Below, piece after piece: positions 46,620 to 57,749 of a stretch of 64,000 nucleotides of DNA. The notes below the pieces were generated by a model. It searched no databases and was not told the origin of the DNA. It saw only the letters and a program-made list of their open reading frames with translations. The stretch is from Phytophthora quininea (taxonomy: Eukaryota; Oomycota; Peronosporomycetes; Peronosporales; Peronosporaceae). Made by a program: the position numbers and the translations under genes. Where the stretch lies: NCBI GenBank assembly GCA_011947345.1, contig JAAVTG010000672.1:186001-250000 (forward strand), in the 5' to 3' direction. Numbering within the stretch: position 1 is the first letter of the stretch; every line of letters starts with the position of its first letter.

Positions 46620-47396
46620 ATGAGCGGCGCAGATGACGAGGCCGAGCGCAGCTCCTGGCTAAACCGAGCGGCGTCCTGGGGGCTCTCGGCAGTACCGTTC
46701 GGGGCTGCAGCACTGCTAGGAGGAGGTGATCCTACATATCTACTAAAATGCAATAAGTACTTAATGCTTATGGATTTTGGCGATGCGTAGGTTTCTACTT
46801 GGGACTGGCGAGGCAGAAGCAGGCGATGAAGGAGGAGAAGCTGCCGAAAGGAGGACAACCAGTTAACAAGGGGGCACCTGCAAGACCGTTGAACTTTTGG
46901 AAAGAAGCTGGCTATGGACAAGCCACAGACGCCCAATGTGGCGGTCGGGAAGGCTCTGGTTGGAGGCACCATTGTGGCGGTGTCTGCGTGCCTCTTGCTG
47001 TCGGCTGGGGTGGCTGCAGCATTGGGAGTGGCGAGTGTAAGTGTGTTTTATAGTGCTTATTTAGGATTCGTTGATTTCTGATGTGCTTATGTTGTACTTT
47101 CGTGTAGCTTGATGATCTTCGTGAGCGAAAGGAGAAGGCGATGGCTCGTAGGAGGAACAAGAAAGCTGGCGCAGCGGTGAGCAATCTTAATCATTTTTTG
47201 TTACAATAAACCCGACGTTAATTTGTAATTTATGCTGCAGGCAAAGCAAGAAGCCGTAAGCGAGGAGCAGGAGATGAAAGAGCTTCGCGCACTGTTTTCT
47301 CGCAGTGCGCAAAAACGTCTGAGCCGCAGGAGGCGAATAAATAGACGATGCTGTACGATATCGAGCAGTCGACTGGAATTGAAGACCTACTCTTAA
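46620..47396 (+). CDS. TMEM242-like two-span membrane protein
   Basis: Exons are 46620-46725, 46791-47036, 47108-47176 and 47241-47396. The first membrane helix region (WGLSAVPFGAAALLGG, then GFYLGLARQKQAM) and the second (ALVGGTIVAVSACLLLSAG) are followed by AALGVASLDDLRERKEK. This last segment resembles the ALGVHSMNDF ending of TMEM242, a mitochondrial factor for respiratory-complex assembly. Between the two helices (46858-46914) the frame changes by a net +1, meaning two missing bases or one extra; candidates are the G5 run near 46870 and the T4 run near 46905. The exact stop is uncertain: if a further base is missing in the A5 run near 47311, the end is TAG 47342-47344. Confidence 0.65.
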
Positions 47397-47622
47397 CGGT
47401 GATGGCTGCTGTAATGCATGTGTGGAGTTACAGCAGAGGGCGGACCGAGCACTCGCGAAAGCGGGCGGGATTTTGTCGCTTCGCATGTTCTTGGCGGTGA
47501 TGTGTAAACCTTTGGATGAGTTCTCCTTTGCGCTCGATCATTTTCTCGTGGACTTGGGCTTGTTTCCTGCAGACGTCACGTACATTTTGTTAAGGCGAGG
47601 TCGTAAACCAAGACAGACGTGA
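47348..47622 (+). CDS. Possible small helical protein (about 91 aa), uncertain
   Basis: ATG 47348 (MLYDIEQSTGIEDLLL) is joined to a second frame by one missing base near 47420. The continuation is ALAKAGGILSLRMFLAVM and a Phe/Leu-rich helix, ending at TGA 47620-47622. The helix-loop-helix pattern is reminiscent of a histone-fold protein (TAF13/SPT3-like), but similarity is weak. It overlaps the end of the previous gene and, by 47 bp, the end of the convergent gene, so it may be spurious. Confidence 0.3.
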
Positions 47623-49367
47623 AAAGCGCAACCGACCTTAAATGTTTGAGGCTAGCAATAAGATAGCCTGCGAGAGCAGTCACAAAGCTCCGGAGGAAGG
47701 AACAAAGCTCAATTATCTGTGTCGACGTGGAGCTCACAGCAGGAGTTTTAAGTGCAACTTCTGCAAGTGCACGGTGGTTGCTGATTTCCTGGTCGTGGTC
47801 AGCAAAACGTGTTGACAATGAATCCAAAGTCCATGCTGGTAGCGCAGGAGTTGAACTTGATGATTTCAATCCTGGTGCGGGGCATCCTGGATAAATGGCA
47901 AGAGTCGTGGCTGCGATGAAGAGGTTGGAGTTGCTGAAGTTGTTTGAGGTCTTTGAAAAATAGTGGACATGACGACGTTGGTGTGTGAGGGTGATCCAGG
48001 ACTGGGCTCTATTGGAGGCACATCAATTTCGGCAATCTGTTGCTGACAGCTTTGAAGGGACTTCCACGTTGAGATGGCTGCTTCAAGCATCGCCCTGAGT
48101 TCCTCTGAACACTGCTGTTGCATTTTCGCTTCTATCCGCGCTTTGTACGCCACATACTCCAATTGCCGTTCTTCCAGTAGAGCTTCGATCTGCTTGTTTA
48201 GCTTTCCTTCATTCTCTTTCGCAGCAACACACCCCTGCTGCAGATGATCAATTTGCTTTTCCAATGCCAGCAGCGATAGCTGATTTCTTTCGATCTCTGC
48301 ACGTTGACGCGTGGTGAGGACTGTTAATGTGGCGGCAGTCTTTTCTAACTTTGCATTTTCGCTGCGCAGTATTTCAGTTTGACGGTCGATTTCGATTTGA
48401 TGTTGCGGCGTTCGAGCTCCGTTTTTGCGATCTGCTTTCGCCATTTTTCCTTGTCATGGGCAATCTCGGCTTCGCCTTCCAGCAAGCGCTCAATAGCGTC
48501 ATTTCGCTCGCGTTCAACGTCGAGTTGATTCTGCTTGGCAATCCCCTGGTCCAATTGAGCCTCGTGTGCTAGCTCGCGAGCTACGTCACGGTCTTGAATT
48601 GCTTCGTTACGCAGCCGCAGTGCCTCTTCCTCTCGTTCACGACACTCTTCTTGCACTTGCTGCAGCTCAAGGATGATTTTCTCGGCCACTTTCCAACTGT
48701 GGACTGCGTTGTTGCGCGCTTCTTGTTCGCAAACCAATTCATTCTGTAGCTGAGCAGTTTGAATCTGGAGTACATCGCGCTCTTTAGCCATGGACGCTGC
48801 TGCTAATCGAAATTTCTCCACTTGCTGGCTCAACTCCGCACACTCTTCGACAACTTGAGCTCTAAGCTCAACGAGCCGGTCTTTCTCGATGCGCAATTGT
48901 TCACGCTCTTGTTTGGCTCGTTTGAGCGTCGCCAGCGCATGATCCAACTCACCCTCGCAGTTCTTCAGCTGTTGCTGTGTTAGATCACGCTGCGATATTG
49001 CAATGTCGCGCTCCTTCTCGCAAGTATGTTTGGCGCCGTAGTGTTTCAGTTGCTGGCTAATGTCGAAATGACCCCAGTGCATGGCCAAGTCGAGTGGGGT
49101 GTGACCGTTCTTGTTCTTATCGTTCACCGCAGCGCCACGACGAACGAGCTCCTCCATAATCTTCGCGCGATTCCAAAGCGCCGTCATGTGAAGCAACGAA
49201 TTCCATCCCTGGTCTTTCAGAGTGATGATATTCGTTCCCAAGTCTTCGAGCTCTTTGAAAACCTGCAGGATATAGCCGTCCGTGTCATCGGCGTCCCAGA
49301 TCGACTCGTTATCGAACAGGTCGACCACTTTCTCTTGGGCTGCTGCATCTAACTCCTGCATCTGCAT
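47576..49367 (-). CDS. Ankyrin-repeat and long coiled-coil protein
   Basis: Start ATG 49367 (MQMQELDAAAQEKV). Residues about 20-115 form ankyrin repeats (GWNSLLHMTALWNRAKIMEEL, GHTPLDLAMHWGHFDISQQL). An unbroken coiled coil of about 300 residues, rich in Glu/Gln/Arg/Leu, follows. The C-terminus is Ser/Thr/Pro-rich. Two single-base deficits occur, near 48372 (a run of A on the coding strand) and near 47873 (TT on the coding strand). With both added the total is 598 codons. The ankyrin plus coiled-coil layout suggests a scaffold or cytoskeletal adaptor. No specific orthologue recognised. Confidence 0.75.
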
Positions 49368-49461
49368 CTCGACAGGCCAAACCAAGTTTGCAAGGTAATC
49401 CCAGCTCCACTATATTTATCGTGGAAATACATAGACTCGCTGCTGGGAATATCAATGGTGA

Positions 49462-49891
49462 TCACGAGGACTGCGGATTCCCGTCTCGCATCATCTGCTG
49501 GTGCTCTCGTTTCCACTGGAACCACATACCATCACTATAATATCAAAGATCTTTAAAATGTTGTTGCCTTTTACCTTCTCCATCGTGTCTGACGAGATTC
49601 CAATCTGAGCACGCACATGAGCTCTGCGCTGCGCCAGACGAGCAAGCTCTCGCTCTGTAATCTACTTCAAAAGTGAGAATGTTTTAGATATAATAGCCGT
49701 CGTACCTCTCGCATGCGCGCACATCTTGCTCGGAATGCTTCCAGGCGACAGTCTGCTCGCATTTAACACATTGAGCACAAGTTCAGAAGACAATCAACGG
49801 TGCCTACCAATTCTAACGTACCGTCTTGGGCAGATGACGCGTCGTCTTCGGCTTCAGGCCAGTCATTGCCATCACGCGGCTGGTTCTTCAT
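49462..49891 (-). CDS. Small Arg/Glu-rich helical protein, uncertain exon structure
   Basis: ATG 49891 (MKNQPRDGNDWPEAEDD). Short exons are separated by likely introns with good GT-AG ends: donor after SAQD near 49821, then DCRLEAFRARCARMRE, then ITERELARLAQRRAHVRAQIG. The last part, DGMWFQWKREHQQMMRDGN, ends at TGA 49462-49464, but the phase of the last junction does not fit without a correction. No family recognised. It sits just upstream of the ankyrin gene on the same strand. Confidence 0.45.
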
Positions 49892-50067
49892 CAGCCGACC
49901 TCTCGTAGAAGATCTTTGGGCGTGTACAGACAAAGGTCAATTCGTGCACTAAGCGAAGCCTGAGGCGAGGTAAAAGTGCATATTAATCGTTACTCGCTTC
50001 CAAGTTACTGCTGAGGAGTCTGACCGGTTGATTTGGCGCTCCTTGGGTGAGATCCCGGAGCTGGAGC

Positions 50068-51215
50068 TTAGTTGGTCTTGCGGCCGTTCACGTCCGCAAT
50101 AAACTTGGCGTAGAGCAGACTGTCACGACCAGTGTTCATGTTGCCCATGGCCAGCACTGCCATGACCAAAATTGCGCCAAGCAGGACAGACGTCCACAAA
50201 ATAATCTGGAACTCGGCGATGTCTGGCATCTTGATGGGGCTGGCAGTGCTGTTCGTGGTGGTGGTGACGTTGTCATCCTCTTCCGAGGCGCTTCCACTCT
50301 CTGCTGCGAGGTCCTCCACTTCTTCCTCTTCGTCCACCACATCTTCATCTTCATCTTCGTCGTCCACGTCGTCTTTGGTTCTGGTCAGAGACGCCATCAG
50401 TCGGCGGTTGCGTGCACGACGAGAGAGCGCGGCCACCTGCTGCACCGACATCGGGAGCTTGCCCGTCATCACCTGCGCTCCGACAACAGAGCGGGTCTTC
50501 ACCAATTGACCCAAAACTCCGCCACGGAAGTGGCCACAGCTTGAGTCGCGAGCTGCTGCTTCTGCTTGCCATCTAGTTTGGGTGTTGAGAGTCCCACGAT
50601 GTACAGCGTCTTGTCTCCTCCATCCTCTTTCAACTTGGCTGTAAGCTGTGCCACTTGGGCCAGCTCCTTAGCAAATGCAACGTCCTGTTGGTCGCTCGAC
50701 TGTAGGAAAGTGTTCCGACTAAGTACTTCTTGCACCAGCTCAGCATTAACCGGCGGCGTCCAGGCCTTCACACTGGCACAGAGAGAAGCACTGCCTGCAC
50801 AGCGTACGCTGTTAGAGTAGCTGGCTTGGATCTCCTGGGCCACAGCCACGGGGACCTTCACACTGGCGGAAGAGGCTTCGAACGTCTTGTGGAAGCCTGG
50901 GGAGGCGCTTAGAGCGGCGTCCACGGTGTTTACGGCGGCAGCAGAAGCGTCGTCCAATATCAGCAGGGCGTAGGCCTCTGCGTGCATGAAAATGTCGGCT
51001 TGTAAGGGGCTCTGGGCGGCCGGACGAGAGGCGACGCTGCCAGTAGCGACCCCCAGCGAGTTGAGCGCCAGCTCCGCCAGTCCGGCGGCTGAGAACGCAG
51101 AGGAAGATGACTCGTGGTACAGTGGAGTGGGGGCACTGCCCAGCACCAAAACTTGGTCGGCGGAAGCACGGGAGGCGGCCGAGAAGAGCTGAAGCGACGC
51201 GAGCACCTTGAGCAT
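50068..51215 (-). CDS. V-ATPase accessory protein, ATP6AP2 (renin-receptor) like
   Basis: Start ATG 51215 gives a signal peptide (MLKVLASLQLFSAASRASA). The luminal domain is Ala/Ser/Val-rich. A very acidic segment (DDVDDEDEDEDVVDEEEE) comes before the membrane helix (IILWTSVLLGAILVMAVLAM). The tail GNMNTGRDSLLYAKFIADVN aligns with the conserved NMDPGYDSIIY tail of ATP6AP2, which binds the V-ATPase Vo sector. One base is missing at 50513-50516 (AAAA). With it the product is 382 aa, close to the family length. Role: assembly or function of the proton pump in the secretory and endosomal system. Confidence 0.85.
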
Positions 51216-52340
51216 CGTGGAAGTCGCTTTGAGATCTAACCTGGACAAAACTTTATTTTTATTAACGAATTTTGTTTCATAAACATATATCTTATTGTAA
51301 ATGTTTTCAAAATGATTTAGGTCCAAAGTGCGTTCTAATTCGAAGCTGCTGCACGATTTCGAGGCACTATTCGTTCTAGTGACGTGACTGCTACCCATGA
51401 TTTTTTTGCCACGCTTAGTTATTTATCTAAACGTTGTGCATGTACTAGCTTCTATCTCGAGGTTGCACAATTAGTTGTCTCTCGATTGCCATATAAATCA
51501 GGAAAACGGACGGCATGTTAAAAAAGACTTGGTTGTAGCCACATCGACTGTAATTGAATCGATCAGTGATCCATCCATCAGTGTGTGTGGAAATGTTGAG
51601 GTGTGTGGGGTCCGCTTATTACCGTATTGCGCGTGGCATCCACGACTAGAAGCTCGATGATCGAATTGCCAGGAAGTGCGTGCACGTATGATGTTTATGT
51701 GCATGGTTGTAAACGGCCAGAGCAGGAGTTCTGTCGAAACCTGAGCGTATTCAGTTTTGCGAAGACGGAATTGGCGGGGAGGCCGACGCAGATCTCTCTA
51801 GTAAAACTTGTATCCGTCGGTACTGTCTTGCCGTATTTCGAAGAAAAGATCTGTTGTAGTCCAAAGGCTCAACGGACGTGAAGTCACGGATTTTTGTACC
51901 CAGCATATTAGCTCTGAAGCAGTAGTTCATCTATGAAGTACACGACTCCAGCCAATCCGCTGTCTACTGTAGTAGCTTCAAGAAGATGCGGACTGCAAAG
52001 AGGGCGACAACAAGGCATCAAGATTACAGAACATAGAAGCCACATGAGGCCTTTCCTGTAACTGCACCCGCACTGTAAACATGGAGTGGTGGACGGGATG
52101 ACAGATGGTGGGTGGACAGTAGAATATGACCGCTTTACGTACCGCTGGTAATACTGTTGAAATACCGACAACGACACAAAAAGCCGGGGCACACAAAACC
52201 TGGGATCAGAAAAAGAAGCGAATACAAAAGCTTGACCAATCGAATTGCATTTACTTCAACTATTTTGCCAATAAAACTAGTAAATTTTGGTTAATGCGGC
52301 CACAAAATGAAGGGCCCTCCTTCATTTCGGGACGCGTACA
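51216..52340. other. Gene-poor AT-rich region
   Basis: No gene recognised in about 1.1 kb. Short open frames lack coding character. This is the beginning of the transposon-rich block that runs to 58.4 kb. Confidence 0.4.
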
Positions 52341-52590
52341 ATGAAGCGCAAGCAGCGAGGCTACGCGGTCAAGGAGAAGCTGGCAGCGCTGAGCCGCATT
52401 GAGGTGGTGGGGACTGTCTAGAGCCGTCACCAAGCTCGGTTACCCACACGACACGGCGGAAGGTTGATGGCTGTCCCGAGAGAATGTTTGCGCGTTCACT
52501 GGCAACAAGCTGTCGAAGGCGATGAAGGGAAGGGACGTAACAAAGCTTCCCTTTCACCCCTGCCCAGGTGACGTTCATGAAGAACACATG
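52341..52590 (+). mobile_element. Relic of the DNA-binding N-terminus of a pogo/Tigger-type transposase
   Basis: The frame begins MKRKQRGYAVKEKLAALSRIE, breaks at a stop (about 52419), and continues in other frames with TLSRAVTKLGYPHDTAEGWLSRE and NKLSKAMKGR. This is the helix-turn-helix (psq-like) layout at the start of pogo/jerky transposases. Multiple frame changes and a stop show decay. Confidence 0.5.
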
Positions 52591-52639
52591 TCGAGACGAA
52601 GAGGTAAGTCAATATACGTTTATTGAAGTATATTAATTT

Positions 52640-53310
52640 ACACTAACTAATTGTTATCTAGTAGTTCACAACCCCAACCATGATATATGTTATAGAGGAC
52701 AACTACTCCTACTGACTAGAGCGCTACAAAGACGACAAGACAGGGTCATAGATAGTATCGCACTTTTCTGACTGATCATGTGTTGTTTCAGGTGAACCAT
52801 CTACACCTAGTAACCGCGTAGCTTGCTCTTGAAATCTGCTGGTTGACAAACGCGTAGCGAAGTAGGACTTTATTGAGGATAACGTTGACTTATGTTGTGT
52901 CGTTAACGATTTCTTTCGTCTAGTAGTCAGAGAAATCGTACCACAGAAGCAGAGATTTCTCGCCAAATTTTGGTCTAGTGGCAAAGCGAAGCTTTAAAAC
53001 CTTCAGCGGGATCTTGCTGTTCCACCAAACTGTGGCGTTGCCGTAGACCTGGCAATGATAATCTGCTGTAACTTGTTCAGCTTTTGTTCGTTCGTCTTAT
53101 GCATACGAGTACTATTTGAATCGCGTGCCTGAAGATGATAAACGGTGGATACGTTTTCCTTGGCAATCCGCCAACAACACTGCAGTTGCCCGCCCTTGTC
53201 ATTACCCCGTACTTTACCCAGATCGTTTTGCCTCTTTTAGACGTGATAGATTCCTTAGGCAGGTACTCGAAGAACATAGCTTAGCACGGAGCAAATGACG
53301 CTGCACTTAA
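52640..53310 (-). mobile_element. Decayed pogo/Tigger-like transposase, DDE_1 domain
   Basis: Read on the minus strand, pieces of the DDE_1 catalytic domain appear in order across frame breaks: YLPKESITSKRGKTIWVK, a central stretch ending in PPFIIFRHA, VWWNSKIP, and KFGEKSLLLWYDFSDY (with Y where the catalytic D of the usual LLLWDDF motif stands). The end near AFVNQQIS matches the usual QP-end region. Stops and frameshifts are frequent, so it is inactive. Its orientation is opposite to the pogo relic just upstream, so the two are separate insertions or an inversion. Confidence 0.65.
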
Positions 53311-54888
53311 ATAGCTGGAGAGTTCACCCGTTTGGGTGGCATTAAGACTGCTGAGACGTTGTGATTCACCATCTGCTTACGCACTTCGGCTCGAAACGTT
53401 GCCGCCGTAGCTTCAGCGGCCTCTGGCCGTCTGGTCTTGCCTCGTACACTGTACGTACGTTATTAAAGGTCGCTAATGACAAAAGTTCGTCTTGGACATG
53501 AGCGATGCGGTATTTTTCGAAAACACATGCGAATGTGCGAAATAGATGCATATACATTTTATCCAATTCAGAAAACCATCGTTGAAAAATGTGGGTAGTC
53601 AACAAATGTAAAATAACATTCTTATATAATACCGTAAATAAGTAAACAAAAAGAACTATGTGAGCATATGTCATTCATATCACAAATCAGAACATTTTAG
53701 AACATCCAGCCTCCAAAGTTAGCTATAGTTAAATCGCTTTCCACATCAGGCAAGCGATCTCCATATTTAGTCTGTTCTCACCCAGAATCAATATCCTGCT
53801 CTCTTATCTTTTCTTTGGTCTTCTTAGCTGCGGTTGCTTCCACAGCGCGAAAAGAAGAATTAAGCGAGTTTAGGTTCTCGATCGATTCGATTCAGTACTA
53901 CCACACATTATAATAGTATGTTGTGGTTACGAATCTGATTTAGATGCAATCTAAGAATCCAATGAACAAAATCTTTGCCAGGTATGCCCTCGCGCCCAAA
54001 GCTCTTTGGATCGGAGGTTAGAGGCTCCAATGCACAAATGGTTGCTTTGTTGCGTTGTAATGATTTCGTCGCCGCCAGTGCTGCCGTTATTTAAGGTACG
54101 GCAAATCCAGCAGAAATCAACTAGCAGTTTGAGAGGTTGCTGTTAAGTCAAAATGATCACCATACGATGCAACCTTCATTTAGTGTTGCATGTGCAGGTG
54201 TGCGTTTGATTATAAGTTATGCTACTAAGACCCAGAAAGTAATTGATTTTGGTTCTAAATGGGAGGGTCTTGAAGTCGATCTGATAGTGTGTTGTGCTGG
54301 TTCACGCACTAGAGCGTGATCTTCCCGTTTTTGCCTCCCGGCTTGTCCTTGAGTACTACCCCAGCTTCTTTCATATGAACCGATAGTGTTTGAAATAGGC
54401 TTCACTCCATTCCGGTACTGTTGCTTCTAGATGGTTGCGGTATTGCTCCAGCATTTGTCGTTAAACTGGAATGAGCGAGCTATGTTCGAGACTTGAAATA
54501 ATATCCGTGAGCATATCTCCCTAACGATCGATTTTGAGTCTTTAGCTTCAATATGCTCCCTTTGCTTATGATCCGCCTGGTGGAGACGAGAGGCGGGGAC
54601 TTAGGTCTGGCGGGAAGATCAAGAAGTGCCCCCCTTTGTTTCTTCCTTCATCCTCGGCCACGCATAGCATTCGTTTTTCGGACTGCGCTGCTCTTGGTTG
54701 ATTGAGAAATGACTGACTTGTCGGTCTCGTCGACGTCCATGACAATTCTTGCTGGTGTGGCGCTTCCCATTCCTGTGAGAGACTGTAGGTACACTGTGTG
54801 GAGCATTGAAACTGGCTTGGCGCACTCGGTTTCTATGAATATAGGGCCACCTGGGCCAGTTACAGCAGGGGCACGCGCGAACCTGGGA
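53311..54888. other. Gene-poor region, no recognised element
   Basis: About 1.6 kb. Some minus-strand coding-like sequence (53366-53674, including MYMHLFRTFACVFEKYRIAH) could be the upstream part of the pogo relic. Nothing else is recognised. Confidence 0.35.
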
Positions 54889-55142
54889 ACCGCGGCAGTA
54901 GCTTTTCGACGAGCCAGTCGACTTCGGCCCCGATCTCCAGCTTGTTGATGACTGGATGTCTTCCGGCCTGCGGATGTCCTTTCGCCGCTACTGTCGAGAG
55001 CGGGGCAATCCTGCTGTCCATCGAGGCGGTCAAAGATGGCCGCTGTGGCTTCTATGCTGCCACTGCTGCGGCTCGCGCGCTTGGGTTGTGGGGTTGGTGG
55101 ACTCCTGAATTCACCGAAATTTTTTATGGTGATTCATCGTAG
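54889..55142 (+). pseudogene. Fragment resembling an OTU-like cysteine-protease domain
   Basis: The frame begins DDWMSSGLRMSFRRYCRERG, shifts frame, and continues ILLSIEAVKDGRCGFYAATA and ARALGLWGWW. The D-G-x-C-G-F/Y core is like the OTU protease catalytic motif, and such domains occur in oomycete transposon proteins. No complete domain or start is visible, so this is a relic at best. Confidence 0.3.
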
Positions 55143-55819
55143 TAAGCACGGGTCCTCTGTGGTATGGCCTACACTACTTCGATACGTGCGGTGGTTGAAC
55201 CACCAAGCTCTCTACTTGGGACTATCGTGCGGTTTTCTGCGCATCCCCCACCAGAATCTCCACAGTAATACCGTCACAGGTTAAACCACGACGGCGCCCC
55301 TGATCAGTATTGGGTTGCTGGAAGGGTTTTATCTCGTCTCCACAATCCATCCGTTCCCGCACTGTTTGGCGCACTGTTTCATGTTGGAGGTTGGGCCCTC
55401 GGGTCTCTTCGCGACTGATGCTGATGCCGAGTGGGAATCCCTTCGCGATTACGGGGTTTCCTGGATGGCTACCCTTTAGTTCGTCCGTTGGATGGAGATC
55501 GCATAGCGGCCATTTGACACTGTCGTAACGTCGCAGTCAGCCGCCTGAAAACTCCAACCGTGCGCTTGAGAGGCTCCTTCAACGGAGATCAGACCAGTAA
55601 TTCCTGTTGTTTATGTACATGTGACATTTTTAATGTTAATATGATCGTGCATTTGTCAATTTATATTGGTTTCAGATATGGGTTTTCAACTCAAAAGCTC
55701 AGAAAACTTAGTTGCCCAATGCTGATCTTTTGCAGATAAAGGCTGACTTTGCAAAACAATGCCGATGAAACTGCGACAATTTTGACCTCCCCGCTCGAAT
55801 CTTGGGTATTAAGGGACGC
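55143..55819. other. Gene-poor region
   Basis: About 680 bp without an intact gene. A short open frame at 55310-55528 has no recognisable similarity. It may continue the decayed element upstream. Confidence 0.35.
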
Positions 55820-56260
55820 AAAGGGCCCGCTAAGGTCCAACACCTGACGAAGCACTCATGGCGAATGACAGCTGTTCTCACGATTCGAGCTGACGATAAG
55901 TCTGCTATAATTTTATTAATACTATGTATTATGTTTCAAAGAAAAAAACTTTCAACTCTTTTCATCCTACGCGGCAAGTTGGGAGGGAGGATTGAGTTCA
56001 AAGAGCTAAGAATTCTCCCAAAAGGGCATTTCTACACGGGAAAAAGAGGCATTCCATATGGTTGCAATTTTATGTAAAAAACTACTCAAATATGAAATTG
56101 ATGGCCTAGAGCTGCACCTTCTCGACAATTTCGACAGCCATATGTCGGAGCTAGGAGTGCGTGTTTTGGCCGAGAATGTCAAAGATCGCCGCTGGCAAGA
56201 CCCCGCCCTTGAAATCACCATTTGTAAATCGTCCCCGAAATTAATCCAAAATCGGGATAC
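55820..56260 (+). mobile_element. Second decayed pogo/Tigger-like transposase (DDE_1 domain)
   Basis: The segments run in order on the plus strand: SWRMTAVLTIRADDKS, LFILRGKLGGRIEFKEL, PKGHFY, and LLKYEIDGLELHLLDNFDSHMSE with GVRVLAENV. This matches the oomycete pogo consensus (TxRADG.K.PILFIFRG and LLxDNFxSHVS). It is broken by frame changes and lacks the N-terminal DNA-binding part and the C-terminus, so it is inactive. Confidence 0.7.
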
Positions 56261-56329
56261 CTCAGCGCACCTCAAGCATATGGTACGCATTCCGCAATGT
56301 GCTTGCTCGATAAGAAAATACGAGTACAT

Positions 56330-56755
56330 TCAAACCTGCCACCTAGAACTTGGTATGACCTCCAAGCTTTTTAAGGACAGCTGTAAGCCTCTCCGGCATC
56401 GAGAGCACGGACTTCCGTTCAACAGAATCATCAATGTTAGTCTAGATGCAACGGTGTTTCACTTTTAGATCACCACTAGATGTCGCTGGGGCGCGATTGA
56501 GCTCTTTCTTCATGACAAACCACAGATTTTCAATAGGATTGAGATCTGGGCTTTGGGGTGGATGGCCGAGGAGACAAGTTTCAACTCGCGCAAACAGCCT
56601 GCCGTCAGTTTTGCCCGGTGAGCTGGCTGTTGTCGTGAACAAACCGCGTGTGCCCCTTGAGGCCATACGCAGCTTCCTGATAGGGATTTCCTTGCGCAGT
56701 AAGTGGTGGTAGTACACCTTAGTCACAGACTCCTCGCTGAAATGCATGGTGTTAA
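56330..56755 (-). mobile_element. Tc1/mariner-type transposase fragment (C-terminal)
   Basis: On the minus strand the diagnostic PPQSPDLNPIENLWFVMKK motif of Tc1 DDE transposases is clear. It is followed in another frame by SMPERLTAVLKKLGGHTKF, which matches the normal Tc1 C-terminus. The N-terminal two thirds, including the first catalytic Asp, are absent. The fragment begins exactly where the hAT-like reading ends (about 56755), so one element probably interrupted the other. Confidence 0.75.
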
Positions 56756-57543
56756 CTCCATCTAGACCGTTTGGCGCTCAGGATCTCCCAGGCACTCTTC
56801 ATGTTCGAAGCGTCGTCAGTAACTACACTACAAACAGGCCCGGGATTCATGACCCCTCAATTTCTTGAATAACTTCCTCAATACGATCCGCAATGTATTC
56901 ACCAGTGTGTTGCTTGTCACCAGTCGCAATGGATGACCAAAACACGGGCGTCATGCGTCGGGAAGTGATCACAAAGTTGATAATACTCTGATTGTTCGGG
57001 TTTGCCCACCCGTCGGTGACAATCGATACATACGGCTCGTTTTGGAGACTCTCAATCACTTTTTCGCGTTCACATGTGTAGGTTTTGTCAAGCAAAGGCT
57101 CGGCAAGTTTATAGCGCGTAGGGATTTTGAAGTCGGGACGAAGAGGCTTGAAAAACCGTTGCATTTTCGGGTCCTCAAGCACGCGAAAAGATATCCCCGT
57201 TGCGTAGAAAGCCATCGCCATGTCAAGCTCCAGTTCAGCTTGGCTATATTCTACCCGCAGAGTTTTAGGTGGGGTCTTGCGAGTACTCGAAGGGGAGCTC
57301 GGGTTCCCGATTGAACGTCGCTTGCTTGACTTCTTCGGCGTTGTAGGCGGTGTGGACGGAGCGTTGAGTAGCTTGACATCCGCCGGGAAGGAACAGGAAC
57401 GGATGAGCGGCCTTAAATGCTTGCCATGCTGGGCGGAGTGGAACAGCTTGTGGCAATATGGGGTGTGCCTTTCCTTCGCCTTTCGGCATCACGGTCTCGA
57501 ACAAGTCCGAAATCGGAGATGACGGTTTTCCTTTTCGTGGCAT
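56756..57543 (-). mobile_element. Decayed hAT-type transposase
   Basis: ATG 57543 (MPRKGKPSSPISDLFETV) opens a frame with a BED-like region. It passes two in-frame stops near 57265-57271 and continues with AMAFYATGISFRVLEDPKMQ, FFKPLRPDFKIPTRYKLAEP, YVSIVTDGWANPNNQSIINF and, in a shifted frame, VVTDDASNMKSAWEIL. These are the DUF659/hAT core motifs (D of TDGW; the VTDxASNM block). The C-terminal dimerisation region is missing, replaced by the Tc1-like fragment. Confidence 0.7.
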
Positions 57544-57703
57544 TATGCACGGATTGAGTTGAGGCGGAGTTGAGCTTTGCGTTTGACGGATTCTTCGCGT
57601 GTGAGGACAAGAGAGCCCCGAAGAAAGCCAGCGTGGCGATGCGCTAGAAGATTGCGACATCGGGAATCATTCAACTACCGCCTACTAGTTAGTCTTGTTA
57701 GGA

Positions 57704-57749
57704 CTAATTAGGCCTAATTAGTGTCACTAATTAGTATTTGACTAATTAG
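57704..57749. repeat. Cluster of four CTAATTAG palindromes
   Basis: The 8-bp palindrome CTAATTAG occurs at 57704-57711, 57714-57721, 57727-57734 and 57742-57749. It lies about 160 bp upstream of the hAT start codon. Subterminal repeats bound by the transposase are common at hAT element ends, so this may mark the 5' end of that element. No matching cluster was found at the other end, which is disrupted. Confidence 0.8.

Noticed and set aside
51498..55528. Several open frames of 60-90 codons in the transposon-rich block
   Set aside because: They lack coding character or similarity and are expected by chance in AT-rich DNA.
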